Positions 25,882-35,169 are shown, counted from the stretch's first letter. The stretch: DNA of 64,000 bases from JANQIO01 sp965229625 (GCA_965229625.1 CBDDJJ010000001.1:2666001-2730000), one strand, 5' to 3'. Notes: generated by a model not told the origin, from the sequence alone. Program-made: numbers and translations.

Positions 25882-27024
25882 CTAGCGCTGAAGTATGGTG
25901 ACTGCACTGATACCCGGTGCGCCGTACACATGGCTGTACGCCAGTTTGGGATCGCCGGGTACCTGGCGCGCGCCGCCTTCGCCGCGGAGCTGCACCACGT
26001 TTTCATGAATTTGCCGCAGTCCGGATGCCCCGATAGGTTCGCCATTTGCCAGGCAGCCCCCATCGGTGTTCACCGGCAGTCGACCGTCAATTCGTGTATC
26101 GCCGTTGAGCAGCATGTGCTCCTGCTCGCCGTCTTCGCAGAAACCGTTCTCTGCCATGTGCATGATTTCCGCACCGGATTCGGTGTCCTGCAGCTGCGCC
26201 ACATCGATATCCGACGGGCCGACGCCCGCCATCTCGAATACGGCTTTTGAGGCGTCCACCGTGGGCCCGGCAATGTGTTCCAGGGCCTGGGAAGGCGCGA
26301 ACACCTCGAAGGAGCCATAGCGCCGCGAGCGCAGGGCCGCACCACGGATCAGGATCGGCTTGTCAGTGTACTGTTTTGCCTTGTCGGCACGGCAGACAAC
26401 CAGCGCGACACCACCCTCGGAGGGCGAACAAAACATGAACTTGGTGAGCGGGTCATTGACCATCATCGAGTTGAGGATCTCTTCCTCGCCAATCGGTGAC
26501 TGTCGCCAGGCGTTGGGGTTTTTCGCCCCATTGTCGAAGGCTTTTTCTGCCACCTTGGCCAGTGCCCGGTTGGTAATACCGTAGTCATGCATGTACTTGG
26601 TGATCTTCATCGCGAAGAACTGAGTGGTCAGCATCAGGCCGGTCTCGCCGTACCAGGCGCCAATCCCCAGGCTCTTGGGGTCGGCATTGAAGGCACCGCG
26701 CTCATGCTTGTCGAAGCCCACGACCAGGCCGATATCAAACTCACCGGACTTGATGGCGTTGTAGGCGGACATCAGCGAGCTGCCGCCTGTGGCACAGCCG
26801 TTGGCCACATTGGTAAACGGCAGGCCGGTCAGGCCCAGCTCGTTGACCAGCGAATCGGCGCTACCGGCACTGTGGCTACCGCCGTAGGCAAACTGCATGT
26901 CCTTGAACTCGACACCCGCGTCTTTCATGGCAGCCCGGGCCGCATAGGCGCCCTGCTGCATACCGGTGCGCTCGGGGGTGCGGCCAAAGGGGTGTATGCC
27001 GGCTCCGACAATTGCTACGTCCAT
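25882..27024 (-). CDS. Thiolase-fold lipid-transfer protein (Ltp2/SCP-x-like)
   Basis: A 380-residue thiolase-superfamily protein. Cys77 in NGCATGGS is at the thiolase nucleophile position. The usual GHPxGASG loop reads GEPIGASG, with Glu329 replacing the catalytic histidine. The C-terminal SHVYGAPGISAVTIL is kept. Loss of that histidine and the adjacent DUF35 gene (2 nt upstream) match the lipid-transfer/aldolase group rather than true thiolases. In steroid catabolism Ltp2-DUF35 complexes carry out retro-aldol removal of a side chain. The analogous role here is inference. Confidence 0.85.
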   Translation of the reverse strand: MDVAIVGAGIHPFGRTPERTGMQQGAYAARAAMKDAGVEFKDMQFAYGGSHSAGSADSLVNELGLTGLPFTNVANGCATGGSSLMSAYNAIKSGEFDIGLVVGFDKHERGAFNADPKSLGIGAWYGETGLMLTTQFFAMKITKYMHDYGITNRALAKVAEKAFDNGAKNPNAWRQSPIGEEEILNSMMVNDPLTKFMFCSPSEGGVALVVCRADKAKQYTDKPILIRGAALRSRRYGSFEVFAPSQALEHIAGPTVDASKAVFEMAGVGPSDIDVAQLQDTESGAEIMHMAENGFCEDGEQEHMLLNGDTRIDGRLPVNTDGGCLANGEPIGASGLRQIHENVVQLRGEGGARQVPGDPKLAYSHVYGAPGISAVTILQR

Positions 27025-27026
27025 GC

Positions 27027-27518
27027 TTATTGATCCTCGCTGGTGTCGGAGGCAACCGGGCGGAAGGCAAAGCTGATCAGATCGGTGCCGTCCTCGTCAC
27101 GGCGATAGGGGTAGAACACCACCTCCATTTCCATACCGATCTCCAGCTTGTCCGGGTCATTCTCGGTAAGCCGGCCTTCCACGCGCACCCCACCGGGCAG
27201 TTCGACATAGCCGACGCCGTAGGGCTGGAAAGTCTCCTGGGTTTCGCCGCTGTTGTAGGGCGACTTGGGCATGAAACGCTGCACGGTATAAGTCCACAGG
27301 GTGCCGCGACGCGGCAATTCCTCCAGCACCATGTCGGTCGAACAGCAGGCGGCACAGCTGTCCTGGGGCGGGAAGGCGGCCCGGCCACAGTTCTGGCAGC
27401 GCGCGCACAGCAGGGCGGGATTGTCTGACGGCCAGGTGAACAGGCCATCACCGATGGGCCTGGCGGTAGCTGAATCGAAGCCGCCGTCGTAGGCAGCAGA
27501 CGGTGCGTTTGAGGACAT
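27027..27518 (-). CDS. DUF35 zinc-ribbon/OB-fold protein, partner of thiolase-like protein
   Basis: About 163 residues. The rubredoxin-like zinc ribbon CxxC pairs (CARCQNCG and CAACCSTD) precede an OB-fold (GTLWTYTVQRFMPKS, PYGVGYVELPGGVRVEGRL, GMEMEVVFYPYRRDEDG). DUF35 proteins bind CoA and form complexes with thiolase-like enzymes. The start is uncertain: ATG 27518 has a weak GGAAA site, ATG 27530 has none, and GTG 27557 lies further upstream. It is the first gene of the minus-strand operon and its promoter region carries a variant of the shared dyad. Confidence 0.87.
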   Translation of the reverse strand: MSSNAPSAAYDGGFDSATARPIGDGLFTWPSDNPALLCARCQNCGRAAFPPQDSCAACCSTDMVLEELPRRGTLWTYTVQRFMPKSPYNSGETQETFQPYGVGYVELPGGVRVEGRLTENDPDKLEIGMEMEVVFYPYRRDEDGTDLISFAFRPVASDTSEDQ

Positions 27519-27613
27519 GAGCGTTTCCATGGGCGAGCTGCCGTAGCAGCCCATCACCTGTTGTTGTTAAGTGTACGGTGATCAGTCATAGTAGCAGCCC
27601 AATTTGCTAAAAA

Positions 27614-27631
27614 ACAGTATGGTTTGTTTCT
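27614..27631. promoter_or_regulatory. Variant dyad operator, site D
   Basis: ACAGTATGGTTTGTTTCT keeps the left ACA and central TG of ACAnnCAnnnnTGnnTGT but lacks CA on the left and the final TGT. It is followed by the same T-rich stretch as the other sites. It lies between the divergent DUF35 operon and the SnoaL-like gene. This is the weakest of the five sites. Confidence 0.4.
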
Positions 27632-27679
27632 TTTTTTGTTACGCTGAAACAAGCCCACCGGACCTGACTGGAGACGCCT

Positions 27680-28114
27680 ATGTCGACCCTGGACGAACTT
27701 GCCATTCGCGACCTGAACGCCCGCTATATCGACGCGGTAAATCGCTTTAACGCCGAGGACTGGATCGCCACCTGGTCGCCTTCGGCCACCTGGGACCTGA
27801 TGGGCCACGTGGTGGAAGGCGGCGAGGCCATTCTCGCCACCTGGCAGGGCGCCATGGGCGGTTTTGACATGGTGGTCATGATGCTCAACTCCGGCACCAT
27901 CCAGGTAGACGGCGAGCAAGCCACCGGCCGCTGGTATATCACCGAGCACCTGGTACCCGGCGAGGGTGATGCCAACATGACCCTGGGGGTCTATAACGAC
28001 GAGTACGCGCTGGAAGACGGGCGCTGGGTATTCACCCGGCGCAGCTACAAGGTGATCTACCAGGGGCCGCCAGACCTGTCCGGCAACTATATGCCCTATC
28101 GTCCCGACGCCTGA
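27680..28114 (+). CDS. SnoaL/NTF2-like protein
   Basis: A 144-residue NTF2-fold protein. The N-terminal helices (ELAIRDLNARYIDAVNRFNAEDWIATWSPSATWDL) and the curved sheet segments GRWYITEHLV and GRWVFTRRSYKVIYQG are typical of SnoaL-like small enzymes and isomerases. GGAG lies 8 nt before the ATG. Such proteins often act as hydratases, isomerases or cyclases on small polyketide or steroid-like molecules. The exact reaction is unknown. It is a single-gene unit, convergent with the SDR at 28138. Confidence 0.85.
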   Translation: MSTLDELAIRDLNARYIDAVNRFNAEDWIATWSPSATWDLMGHVVEGGEAILATWQGAMGGFDMVVMMLNSGTIQVDGEQATGRWYITEHLVPGEGDANMTLGVYNDEYALEDGRWVFTRRSYKVIYQGPPDLSGNYMPYRPDA

Positions 28115-28137
28115 GGTCGCGGCTACCGTTTAAAAAA

Positions 28138-28887
28138 TCAGGCGCGCACCAGCGCGCCGCCATCCACCGCCAATCCATGGCCGCTGATGAAGTCGGCGTC
28201 GCGCGACGCCAGGAACAATATTGCCCGGGCGATATCCTCGGGCTGCCCCCAGCGGCCGGCGGCGCTCTTCTCCACCCAGAAGTCCCGGAACTCGGCATCG
28301 TTTTCCACCAGTTCGCGGGTGATGCCGGTGACGATGGCCCCGGGCAGGACGTAATTCACGGTGATGCCCTGCTTGCCCACCTCTATCGCCAGGTTCTTGC
28401 TGAACCCCGCCACCCCGTGCTTTGACGCCGTATAGGCGCCCATGCCGTCGTTGGCCATCAATGCCGACACCGAGGCGATATTGACGATGCGCCCCGCCGG
28501 CGTGGCGGCCAGCAGCGGCAGCGCCTCCCGACTGAGGCGGAACATGGCGCGCAGGTTGACGTTGAGCGCCGCGTCCCACATGGCGTCTTCGGTCTCGGCC
28601 AGGCTTGCCACCGGGCAGATACCGGCATTGTTGACCAGCACATTGAGGCCGCCCAGCACACCCTCCGCCTCGGAAATGATGTTGGCGGGGGCATCGTCCG
28701 CCGCAACATCCTGCACCAGGGTCTTGATGCCGTGGGTAGCGAGGCTCTCCAGGCCATCGGGATTCAAGTCCACGGCCAGCACCGCCGCACCGGCCTCGTG
28801 GAAGGCCTGGGCGGTGGCACGGCCGATGCCGTCACCAGCGCCGGTGACCAGCACCCGGTAATCGGAATAGTCGTAGTCGATGCGCAT
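28138..28887 (-). CDS. SDR family oxidoreductase
   Basis: A 249-residue short-chain dehydrogenase. TGAGDGIG (15-22), NNAG (86-89), Ser139 and Tyr152/Lys156 form a complete classical active site. The Asp following the second strand (AVDLN) favours NAD over NADP. GGGAG precedes the ATG. It is the second gene of a two-gene minus-strand unit, 24 nt after the MDR oxidoreductase. It probably oxidises an alcohol intermediate of the pathway. Confidence 0.92.
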   Translation of the reverse strand: MRIDYDYSDYRVLVTGAGDGIGRATAQAFHEAGAAVLAVDLNPDGLESLATHGIKTLVQDVAADDAPANIISEAEGVLGGLNVLVNNAGICPVASLAETEDAMWDAALNVNLRAMFRLSREALPLLAATPAGRIVNIASVSALMANDGMGAYTASKHGVAGFSKNLAIEVGKQGITVNYVLPGAIVTGITRELVENDAEFRDFWVEKSAAGRWGQPEDIARAILFLASRDADFISGHGLAVDGGALVRA

Positions 28888-28911
28888 GGCGCTTACTCCC
28901 GGTAGGCGGTG

Positions 28912-29928
28912 CTACTCGTCTGCAATCTTGATAATCAGCTTGCCGGTATTGCGGCCGTCAAACAGCATGTGGAAGGCATCCAGCGCATTCTCCAGGCCTT
29001 CCACCACGTGCTCCTTGTACTGCAGCTTGCCCTGCTGCAGCCACTCGGCCATGGCGGCGATACCCTCGGGGAACTGGGGCACGTAGCTCTTCACGACGAA
29101 GCCTTCCATGCGGGCGCTCTTGGCCAGCAACTGCCAGAGGTTCTTCGGCCCGGGGCGCTTCTCCGCGTCGTTGTAGGTCGCAATCCAGCCGCAGAAAACA
29201 ATGCGGGCGCGCTCGGCCAGGTTCAGCAGCACCGCGTCGAGCATGTCGCCGCCGACGTTCTCCCAGTAGATATCGACGCCATCGGGGCACTTCTCGGCGA
29301 TAGCCGCGGTCAGGTCATCACAGGCCTTGTAGTCGATCACATCATCAAAGCCGCACTCTTCGATCAGCCAGCGGCACTTCTCCTCACCGCCGGCCATACC
29401 GATGACGCGGCAGCCCTTGATCTTGCCGATCTGGCCGACAATGGAGCCAACGGCACCCGCGGCGCCGCTCACCAGCAGGGTCTCACCTTCCTTCGGCTCA
29501 CCGACGTCCAGCAGGCCGAAATAGGCAGTGAGGCCAGTGGCGCCGAGAATGCTGAGGAAGGTGGTCAGTGGCATGCCCATCGGGTCGACCTTGCTGGCGG
29601 CCTCCGCCGGGCACAGGGTGTAGTCCTCCCAGGCGTTCATGCCCAGGGCGATGTCACCGACCTCGAAGTCCGGGCTGTTGCTCTGTACTACCCGGCCAAT
29701 GCCGGTAGCCCAGACCTTGGTGCCCACCGGGATCGGCTCGATGTAGTTGGGCTCGTCAGACATCCAGCCGCGGATCGCCGGGTCCAGGGAGATGTAGAGG
29801 TTGCGGATTACGATCTCGCCCTCGCCGGCCTGTGGGACCGGCGACTCGATCATCGGCACTTCTTCCGGCGTGGGGAGGGCAACGGGGCGAGACTTGAGAA
29901 TGAACTGGCGGTTGACGGCGGGATCCAT
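28912..29928 (-). CDS. NADP-dependent oxidoreductase, MDR superfamily (CurA/YncB-like)
   Basis: A 338-residue enone-reductase-type protein. NRQFILKSRP at the start, LSILGATGLTAYFGLLDVG and the VSGAAGAVGSIVGQIGK cofactor loop are diagnostic. I start it at 29928, where AGGA lies 7 nt upstream; the longer open frame would overlap the promoter. It is a paralogue of the protein at 21811, and the two flank the operons of the cluster. It is driven by the minus-strand side of the bidirectional promoter at 29960-30022. Confidence 0.9.
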   Translation of the reverse strand: MDPAVNRQFILKSRPVALPTPEEVPMIESPVPQAGEGEIVIRNLYISLDPAIRGWMSDEPNYIEPIPVGTKVWATGIGRVVQSNSPDFEVGDIALGMNAWEDYTLCPAEAASKVDPMGMPLTTFLSILGATGLTAYFGLLDVGEPKEGETLLVSGAAGAVGSIVGQIGKIKGCRVIGMAGGEEKCRWLIEECGFDDVIDYKACDDLTAAIAEKCPDGVDIYWENVGGDMLDAVLLNLAERARIVFCGWIATYNDAEKRPGPKNLWQLLAKSARMEGFVVKSYVPQFPEGIAAMAEWLQQGKLQYKEHVVEGLENALDAFHMLFDGRNTGKLIIKIADE

Positions 29929-29959
29929 GGCAGTGCTTCCTGGGGAAAAGTAAACGAGC

Positions 29960-30022
29960 AGGTTAGTCGCCGATAAAAAAGCAGTCAACTTTGTTTGTTT
30001 TTCCGGCAGGCTCTGCTAGCTT
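29960..30022. promoter_or_regulatory. Bidirectional promoter with dyad operator, site B
   Basis: The dyad GCAGTCAACTTTGTTTGT (29981-29998) is nearly identical to site A at 948. Plus strand: TTGTTT (29995-30000), 16-bp spacer, TAGCTT (30017-30022) with a TGC extension, toward the gene at 30067. Minus strand: TTGACT (29983-29988), 17-bp spacer, TAACCT (29960-29965), toward the gene ending at 28912. The downstream sequence GCTCTGCTA is also shared with site A. Confidence 0.62.
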
Positions 30023-30066
30023 TGCTGTCCGCGAGCGGTAATGACTGAATACACCGGGGGAACAAC

Positions 30067-30420
30067 ATGACCATATTGATCAACGGCACCGTGGACTTTG
30101 AGCCCGCCGACGCCGAAAAAGCCGTGGCGGCCGCCGCCGACCTGATGGCCGAGACCCGCACCCAGGCCGGCTGCCGGCACTACGTCTGGAGCCTGGACCC
30201 CGCCGTGCCAGGCCGGGTCTATGTCTACGAAAACTGGGAGAGCGAGCAGGCCCTGGCGGACCACCTGGCAGGCCGTTACTACCAGGAAATGCTGGGGCTG
30301 CTCAGCGGCTTCGGTATCAAGGCCTCGGAAACCCTGAAGTACCGGATCGACGCCGCCGGCCCAATCTACGATGAGACCGGCACCCCGCGGGCGGATTTCT
30401 TCGCCACCGTCGACGCCTGA
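30067..30420 (+). CDS. Antibiotic-biosynthesis-monooxygenase (ABM) family protein
   Basis: A 117-residue ferredoxin-like-fold protein of the ABM/YgiN group. The marks are an N-terminal strand ILINGTVDF, AGCRHYVWSLDP and VYVYENWESEQALADHL. Family members are cofactor-free monooxygenases of quinols or act as dimeric binding proteins. A GGGGGA site precedes the ATG. It is a single-gene unit under the strong-looking site B promoter, convergent with the TonB receptor gene. Confidence 0.85.
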   Translation: MTILINGTVDFEPADAEKAVAAAADLMAETRTQAGCRHYVWSLDPAVPGRVYVYENWESEQALADHLAGRYYQEMLGLLSGFGIKASETLKYRIDAAGPIYDETGTPRADFFATVDA

Positions 30421-30434
30421 AGCACGGCAAATAC

Positions 30435-30505
30435 GCGGGGCCTCTATGCCCCGCTCAGGCAAAAACAAAAACGGCCTTCTCCGGAGAGAAGGCCGTTGTC
30501 GTTTT
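30435..30505. terminator. Bidirectional terminator between ABM and TonB receptor genes
   Basis: AACGGCCTTCTC (30470-30481) and GAGAAGGCCGTT (30486-30497) form a perfect 12-bp stem with a 4-nt loop. T-rich stretches lie on both sides; the minus-strand tail is strongest. A further hairpin, GCGGGGC/GCCCCGC, is at 30435-30454. Confidence 0.88.
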
Positions 30506-30519
30506 CGGAAGGGTAAGGT

Positions 30520-32730
30520 CTAGAAGTTACCCGAGATCTGCATGCCGTACTGGGTACCGCCGGTGATGGAGGAGAAGGCGAACAGGCCCGGCACCACGAC
30601 CAGCGAACCGTAGTCCATCTCGTCGGTCAGGTCGCGGCCAAAGGCCGAGATGCGCACGCTCTTGCCTTCCGTCCAGTCCCACTCGTAGGACAGGGTGGCG
30701 TCGATCAGGGTGCGGTCCTGGATCAGGCCGCGCGGATCGTTGGTCACTTCCACCCAGTACTCGTCGGTGTAGCGCGCCGCCGCGAACAGCGACAGCACAC
30801 CCGGGCCGATCGGGTAGGCAAAGGTGCCCGTCACACCGCCGGTCCACTCGGGCACGCGGCGCAGCTCCAGGTCGGAGTTGTCGGTCTCGACACCGTCGCC
30901 ATTCAGGTCAGCCACGTAGTCGTCGTATTCCGCGTCCAGGTAGCCGACGTTGGCGGTGAAGGTCAGGTACTCGTTGGCGACCCAGGTCCACTCACTTTCG
31001 AAGCCGGAGATTTCCACGGTGGACGCGTTGCGCACCACGGTGAAGGTGCCACCGAAGCCGTCCGGGATGATCACCTCTTCCTGCTTGTCGTCGTAGTCGG
31101 TGTAGAAGATGTTGGCGTTCCAACGCAGGGTGCGATCAAAGAACTCGCCCTTCATGCCGATCTCGTACTGGTCCACGTATTCCGGGTCGTAGGGACCAAT
31201 GGAATCCGGGGTGAAGTTACGGCCGTTGAAGCCGCCGGAGCGGAAGCCCTGGGAGAAGCTGGCGTAGAACATCACGTCTTCGGAGAAGCGATAATCCAGG
31301 CCCACCTTGCCGGTAAACTCATCCCAGCTCTCGTCGGCATTGGCTTCGCCGATGGGGAAGAAGTTCTCCGGAACACCGAAGGCCAACTGGTTGAAGGCAT
31401 CGAATTCCTTCTCTTCCTCGGTGTAGCGACCGCCCAGGGTCAGGGTCCAGTCCTCGGCCAGGTCGATGTGTACCTCGCCAAACACAGCCCAGGCCTCGCG
31501 GTCCTGCTCATACGTGGGGTTCTGGTAGACCGCACCGCTGCCGTCCGTAGCCGTACCCAACAGCTCGAGAATCGCAGTGAACTGCTCCAGTTCGTAGTTG
31601 TCGTCCAGGAAGTAGACACCGGCCACGAAGTTCCAGTTCTCACTGATGGCATCGCTGGAGGCAAAGCGCAGTTCGAAGGAGGTCTGCTCTGACGTCTGGG
31701 CCCGGTCGGTGTGGAAGATCGGTACCGGGGCCGCGTCGAAATCGGTGGGTACGTCTTCATCGGTGTCGCGGTAGCCGATGATGCTGGTGAAGGTACCGGC
31801 CTCGATCTCGTAGTCGAGTTGCAGGGTATAGGTATCCTGCTCGAACTCGATGCCGCGCAGGTAATCCTGGGTCAGGTCGTCCAGGCTGCCGGTATCACAG
31901 AAGCCCAATACGCAGGACAGGTCCGGCAACTGGGCCCGGTTCACCAGGGCAATACCGTTGTTCTGGTCCTCGAAGTGCACATAGGTGAACAGCGCTTCGA
32001 AGTTGTCGGTCGGCGTCCATAGCAGGGTGCCGGTAAACTCGGTGTCATCGCGTTCGATCGCTTCCTTGCCGTCGAAATTCTCCAGCAGCGCGCCGTCCTG
32101 CTGGGTGAAGGCGCCGATCTTACCGGCCAGCTTGCCTTCGACGATCGGGAAGTTGATCACTGCCTTGGCGTCCATCCGGTCGTCATTGCCAACCGTGGCC
32201 TCATACTTCAGGCCGAGCTCGCCGGTGGGCCGGGTGCGCTGGATATTGATTACGCCGCCGGTGGTGTTGCGGCCGAACAGCGTGCCCTGGGGGCCACGCA
32301 GCACTTCCAGGGTGCCAAAGTCAAAGGTGTTGACCATGGAGCCGTTGACAAAGGACAGCGGTACGCCGTCGATCACCACGCCGACCGCGGGGTCGAAGCT
32401 GCGCTCCACTTCCTGGGTGCCGACACCGCGGAAGTACAGGGAGGCGGCGCCGGGGGCCACGCTGACCGCGTCAATCACCACGTTGGGGATGAAGCCCTCC
32501 AACTGGCGAATGTCGCGCATGATCAGTGCGTCGATGTTGTCGCCGGAGAAGGCGGTAATGGCCACCGGCACGTCCTGACCGGATTCCAGCACCTTACGAG
32601 CGGTGACCACAATTTCTTCAAGGGTAGCGCCTTCCTGGGCCATGGACGCCGGGGCGACCATGGCGCTGGCCGACAGGGCCAGGGCGAGCGCAATGGGACT
32701 GCGGGTGAAACCGGGGGTAGATACTTTCAT
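30520..32730 (-). CDS. TonB-dependent outer-membrane receptor
   Basis: A 736-residue receptor with a signal peptide to about residue 31 (APASMAQ), a TonB box EEIVVTA, a plug domain (FRGVGTQEVERSFDPAVGVVIDGVP, LEVLRGPQGTLFGRNTTGGVINI) and a C-terminal beta barrel ending with the aromatic SGNF. It belongs to the large CirA-like group often used for non-siderophore substrates in marine bacteria. AGGAG precedes the ATG. Its promoter region holds site C, so it is probably coregulated with the cluster and imports its substrate. It would be energised by a TonB system such as that at 45988-51245. Confidence 0.93.
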   Translation of the reverse strand: MKVSTPGFTRSPIALALALSASAMVAPASMAQEGATLEEIVVTARKVLESGQDVPVAITAFSGDNIDALIMRDIRQLEGFIPNVVIDAVSVAPGAASLYFRGVGTQEVERSFDPAVGVVIDGVPLSFVNGSMVNTFDFGTLEVLRGPQGTLFGRNTTGGVINIQRTRPTGELGLKYEATVGNDDRMDAKAVINFPIVEGKLAGKIGAFTQQDGALLENFDGKEAIERDDTEFTGTLLWTPTDNFEALFTYVHFEDQNNGIALVNRAQLPDLSCVLGFCDTGSLDDLTQDYLRGIEFEQDTYTLQLDYEIEAGTFTSIIGYRDTDEDVPTDFDAAPVPIFHTDRAQTSEQTSFELRFASSDAISENWNFVAGVYFLDDNYELEQFTAILELLGTATDGSGAVYQNPTYEQDREAWAVFGEVHIDLAEDWTLTLGGRYTEEEKEFDAFNQLAFGVPENFFPIGEANADESWDEFTGKVGLDYRFSEDVMFYASFSQGFRSGGFNGRNFTPDSIGPYDPEYVDQYEIGMKGEFFDRTLRWNANIFYTDYDDKQEEVIIPDGFGGTFTVVRNASTVEISGFESEWTWVANEYLTFTANVGYLDAEYDDYVADLNGDGVETDNSDLELRRVPEWTGGVTGTFAYPIGPGVLSLFAAARYTDEYWVEVTNDPRGLIQDRTLIDATLSYEWDWTEGKSVRISAFGRDLTDEMDYGSLVVVPGLFAFSSITGGTQYGMQISGNF

Positions 32731-32857
32731 TGGAGACTCCTGCCAGCCGCTTTTTGCGGCGTTTCCCGGGTGCGGGTACCCGGTTCTTATAGTTGGTGGT
32801 GCAACAGCCCGTTATTGATAGTGTGGATTTAGCTGGACTGCGTCACCGGCGGAAAAT

Positions 32858-32875
32858 ACAATCAGTACTGTCTGT
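32858..32875. promoter_or_regulatory. Dyad operator, site C
   Basis: ACAATCAGTACTGTCTGT fits ACAnnCAnnnnTGnnTGT at every fixed position and has the perfect inner palindrome CAGTACTG. It is followed by seven Ts as at the other sites. It lies between the divergent TonB receptor and molybdopterin-enzyme genes. Core promoter boxes are weaker here than at sites A and B. Confidence 0.58.
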
Positions 32876-33006
32876 TTTTTTAAGTATTGATCGCTTTGCA
32901 GGCGATTTGCAAGCTGGCGATTGACAAAAATTCCCATTCAAAGCTGCGGTGTTCGCAGCCCACAACCAGCCCGTTAGTGGCCCATGACCAGCCCATGAGT
33001 AGCCCT

Positions 33007-35169
33007 ATGACAATAACAACCCACAAGACTTTCTGCCGCTATTGCCACGCTTACTGCCCCATGGACGTCGACGTCGATGAGGGTGGAACGGTGACCGCAG
33101 TGCGCCCGGACACCTCCAACCAACACTACGGCGGTTACACCTGCATCAAGGGGCGCCAGCTGGTCGAGCAAATGTACCAACCGGAACGGCTCACCGAGTG
33201 CCAGAAAAAGACGAACGGCAGCTTTACTGCGATCAACAGCCAGCAGGCACTGGACGAAGTCGCGGACAAACTGCGCGCCATCATCGACGAGCACGGGCCG
33301 CGTGCGGTAGCCACCTATAACGGCACCTACGCCTTCCAGAATTCCGCCCAGCTGGCCGTCAGTCGGGCGTTCCACGACGCGCTCGGCTCACCGTCCTACT
33401 ACACCAGCGTCACCATCGACCAGCCCGCCAAGGTGTTTGTCGGTACACGCCACGGCTACTGGGGCGCAGGTGGCCACTTCTTCGAGGATTCCGATGTCAC
33501 GCTGATTCTCGGCAACAACCCGATGGTGTCCCAGTACGCGCCGCCGGGCGGCGTGCCGTCGGTCAGCCCTTTCGAACGGCTGCGGGATGCCAAGAAACGC
33601 GGCCACCAGCTGATTGCGGTAGACCCGCGCAGCACGGAGCTGACCCGGCGCGCCGAGATGCACCTGCAAGTCCAGCCGGGTGAAGACAGCACCCTGCTGG
33701 CCGCGATGATCCGCCTGATTATCGACGAGGGGCTGCACGACCAGGCATTCTGCGATCAGCACACGGAAGGCCTGGAGGCACTGCGAGCCGCGGTAGAACC
33801 CTACACCCTGGATTACGCCGCCACCCGCACCCGGGTGCCGGCCGAGCAGATTGCCGAAGCCGCCCGCCTGTTTGCCGCCGGCCCGCGCGGCGTGGCCATC
33901 ACCGGCACCGGTCCGGAAATGTCCGAACACCCGAACCTGACCCAACACTTGGTCGCCAGCCTCAACAGCCTCTGTGGGCGCTACTACCGGGAAGGCGACA
34001 CCCTGCCGAACCCGGGCATGCTGGCGCCGCCCTCAGCACGGCGGGCTCAGGCTATCAACGTCCCCCTGGCCTGGGGCAATGGCGCCCGCTCGCGCATTGA
34101 CGAGAGCCTCGGGGAACTCACCGCCATGGGCATGATGGGCCCGGTGCGGGAGATGCCCACCAACCTGCTCAGCGACGAAATCCTCACCCCCGGTGAAGGC
34201 CAGGTGAGGGCCTTGATCGTGGTGGGCGGCAATCCGCTGATGGCCTTCCCGAACCAGGAAAAGACGTTCGAGGCCCTCAACAGTCTCGACCTGCTGGTGT
34301 GCATCGATGCCTACCTGCACTCCGGCACTGCCCAGATGGCCGACTACGTGTTCGCCCCCAAGCTGACCCTGGAACGCGACGATGTCACCCTGCTGGCAGA
34401 CCCCTGGTACGAGGAGCCCTACAGCCAGTATGCCCAGGCGGTCGTGGCCACCTCCCACGATGTGCTCGAAGAATGGGAGGTGTTCTGGGAGATTTCGCAC
34501 CGGCTGGGTCTGGACCTGGCCGTCAACGGCACCCGCTTCCCGGGCCCGGAGCGACCCAGCAAGTTCGAGGTGCTCAGCGCGATTACCGCCGGATCCCGGG
34601 CCGACCTGACCTGGCTGCGTGACAACCCGGGCGGTCACAGCTTCCCGGAGCAGAAAGTCACCGTGGAGGGCCCCGACGAGACCGCCGGCAAACTGCAGTT
34701 CTTCCCGGAAGGGGTAGCCGAGGACTTCGAAGCCGCATTGGCACCCGCGGCAGACGCTGCGGACTACAACCTGCGGCTTATCTGCTCGCGCAGCAAGTAC
34801 GTGCTCAACTCTTCCGGTCGCAACCTCAGCCTGTTGCGCAAGAAGCAGGGCGACACCAACCCGGTGCTGTTGCACCCGGATGATATGAGCTCGCTGGGAC
34901 TGGAAGAGGATTGCCTGGTGCAGGTGCATTCCGAGCACGGCACCATCACCGGGGTGGCGCGGGCCTACGACCGCATCAAGCCCGGCGTGATTACCATGCA
35001 CCATAGCTGGGGCCCTCTGCCGGGGCCGGACGCTGACGACCTGGTGCGCGAGCAGGGTGTGAATACCAACCGCCTGATTGACAACCGCTCCCACACCCAG
35101 CGCTACACCGGCATGACCCGGCAGAGCGCTATTCCGGTGTATATCACCCGCAAGGAGCAGGCCGCATGA
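33007..35169 (+). CDS. Molybdopterin (bis-MGD) oxidoreductase, DMSO-reductase family
   Basis: About 720 residues. An N-terminal [4Fe-4S] cluster motif (CRYCHAYC, later TCIKG) is followed by the molybdopterin domains (LILGNNPMVSQ, IAVDPRSTELTRRAE, VVGGNPLMAFPNQ) and the C-terminal dinucleotide-binding domain (SSGRNLSLLRKK, MHHSWGP). The region where the metal ligand usually lies (YYTSVTIDQPAKVFVGTRHGYW) has no cysteine or selenocysteine. No iron-sulfur or membrane subunit accompanies it, so it is probably cytoplasmic. The start is uncertain: ATG 33007 or 32995, neither with a good ribosome site. It overlaps the next gene by 4 nt. The reaction is unknown. Confidence 0.85.
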   Translation: MTITTHKTFCRYCHAYCPMDVDVDEGGTVTAVRPDTSNQHYGGYTCIKGRQLVEQMYQPERLTECQKKTNGSFTAINSQQALDEVADKLRAIIDEHGPRAVATYNGTYAFQNSAQLAVSRAFHDALGSPSYYTSVTIDQPAKVFVGTRHGYWGAGGHFFEDSDVTLILGNNPMVSQYAPPGGVPSVSPFERLRDAKKRGHQLIAVDPRSTELTRRAEMHLQVQPGEDSTLLAAMIRLIIDEGLHDQAFCDQHTEGLEALRAAVEPYTLDYAATRTRVPAEQIAEAARLFAAGPRGVAITGTGPEMSEHPNLTQHLVASLNSLCGRYYREGDTLPNPGMLAPPSARRAQAINVPLAWGNGARSRIDESLGELTAMGMMGPVREMPTNLLSDEILTPGEGQVRALIVVGGNPLMAFPNQEKTFEALNSLDLLVCIDAYLHSGTAQMADYVFAPKLTLERDDVTLLADPWYEEPYSQYAQAVVATSHDVLEEWEVFWEISHRLGLDLAVNGTRFPGPERPSKFEVLSAITAGSRADLTWLRDNPGGHSFPEQKVTVEGPDETAGKLQFFPEGVAEDFEAALAPAADAADYNLRLICSRSKYVLNSSGRNLSLLRKKQGDTNPVLLHPDDMSSLGLEEDCLVQVHSEHGTITGVARAYDRIKPGVITMHHSWGPLPGPDADDLVREQGVNTNRLIDNRSHTQRYTGMTRQSAIPVYITRKEQAA

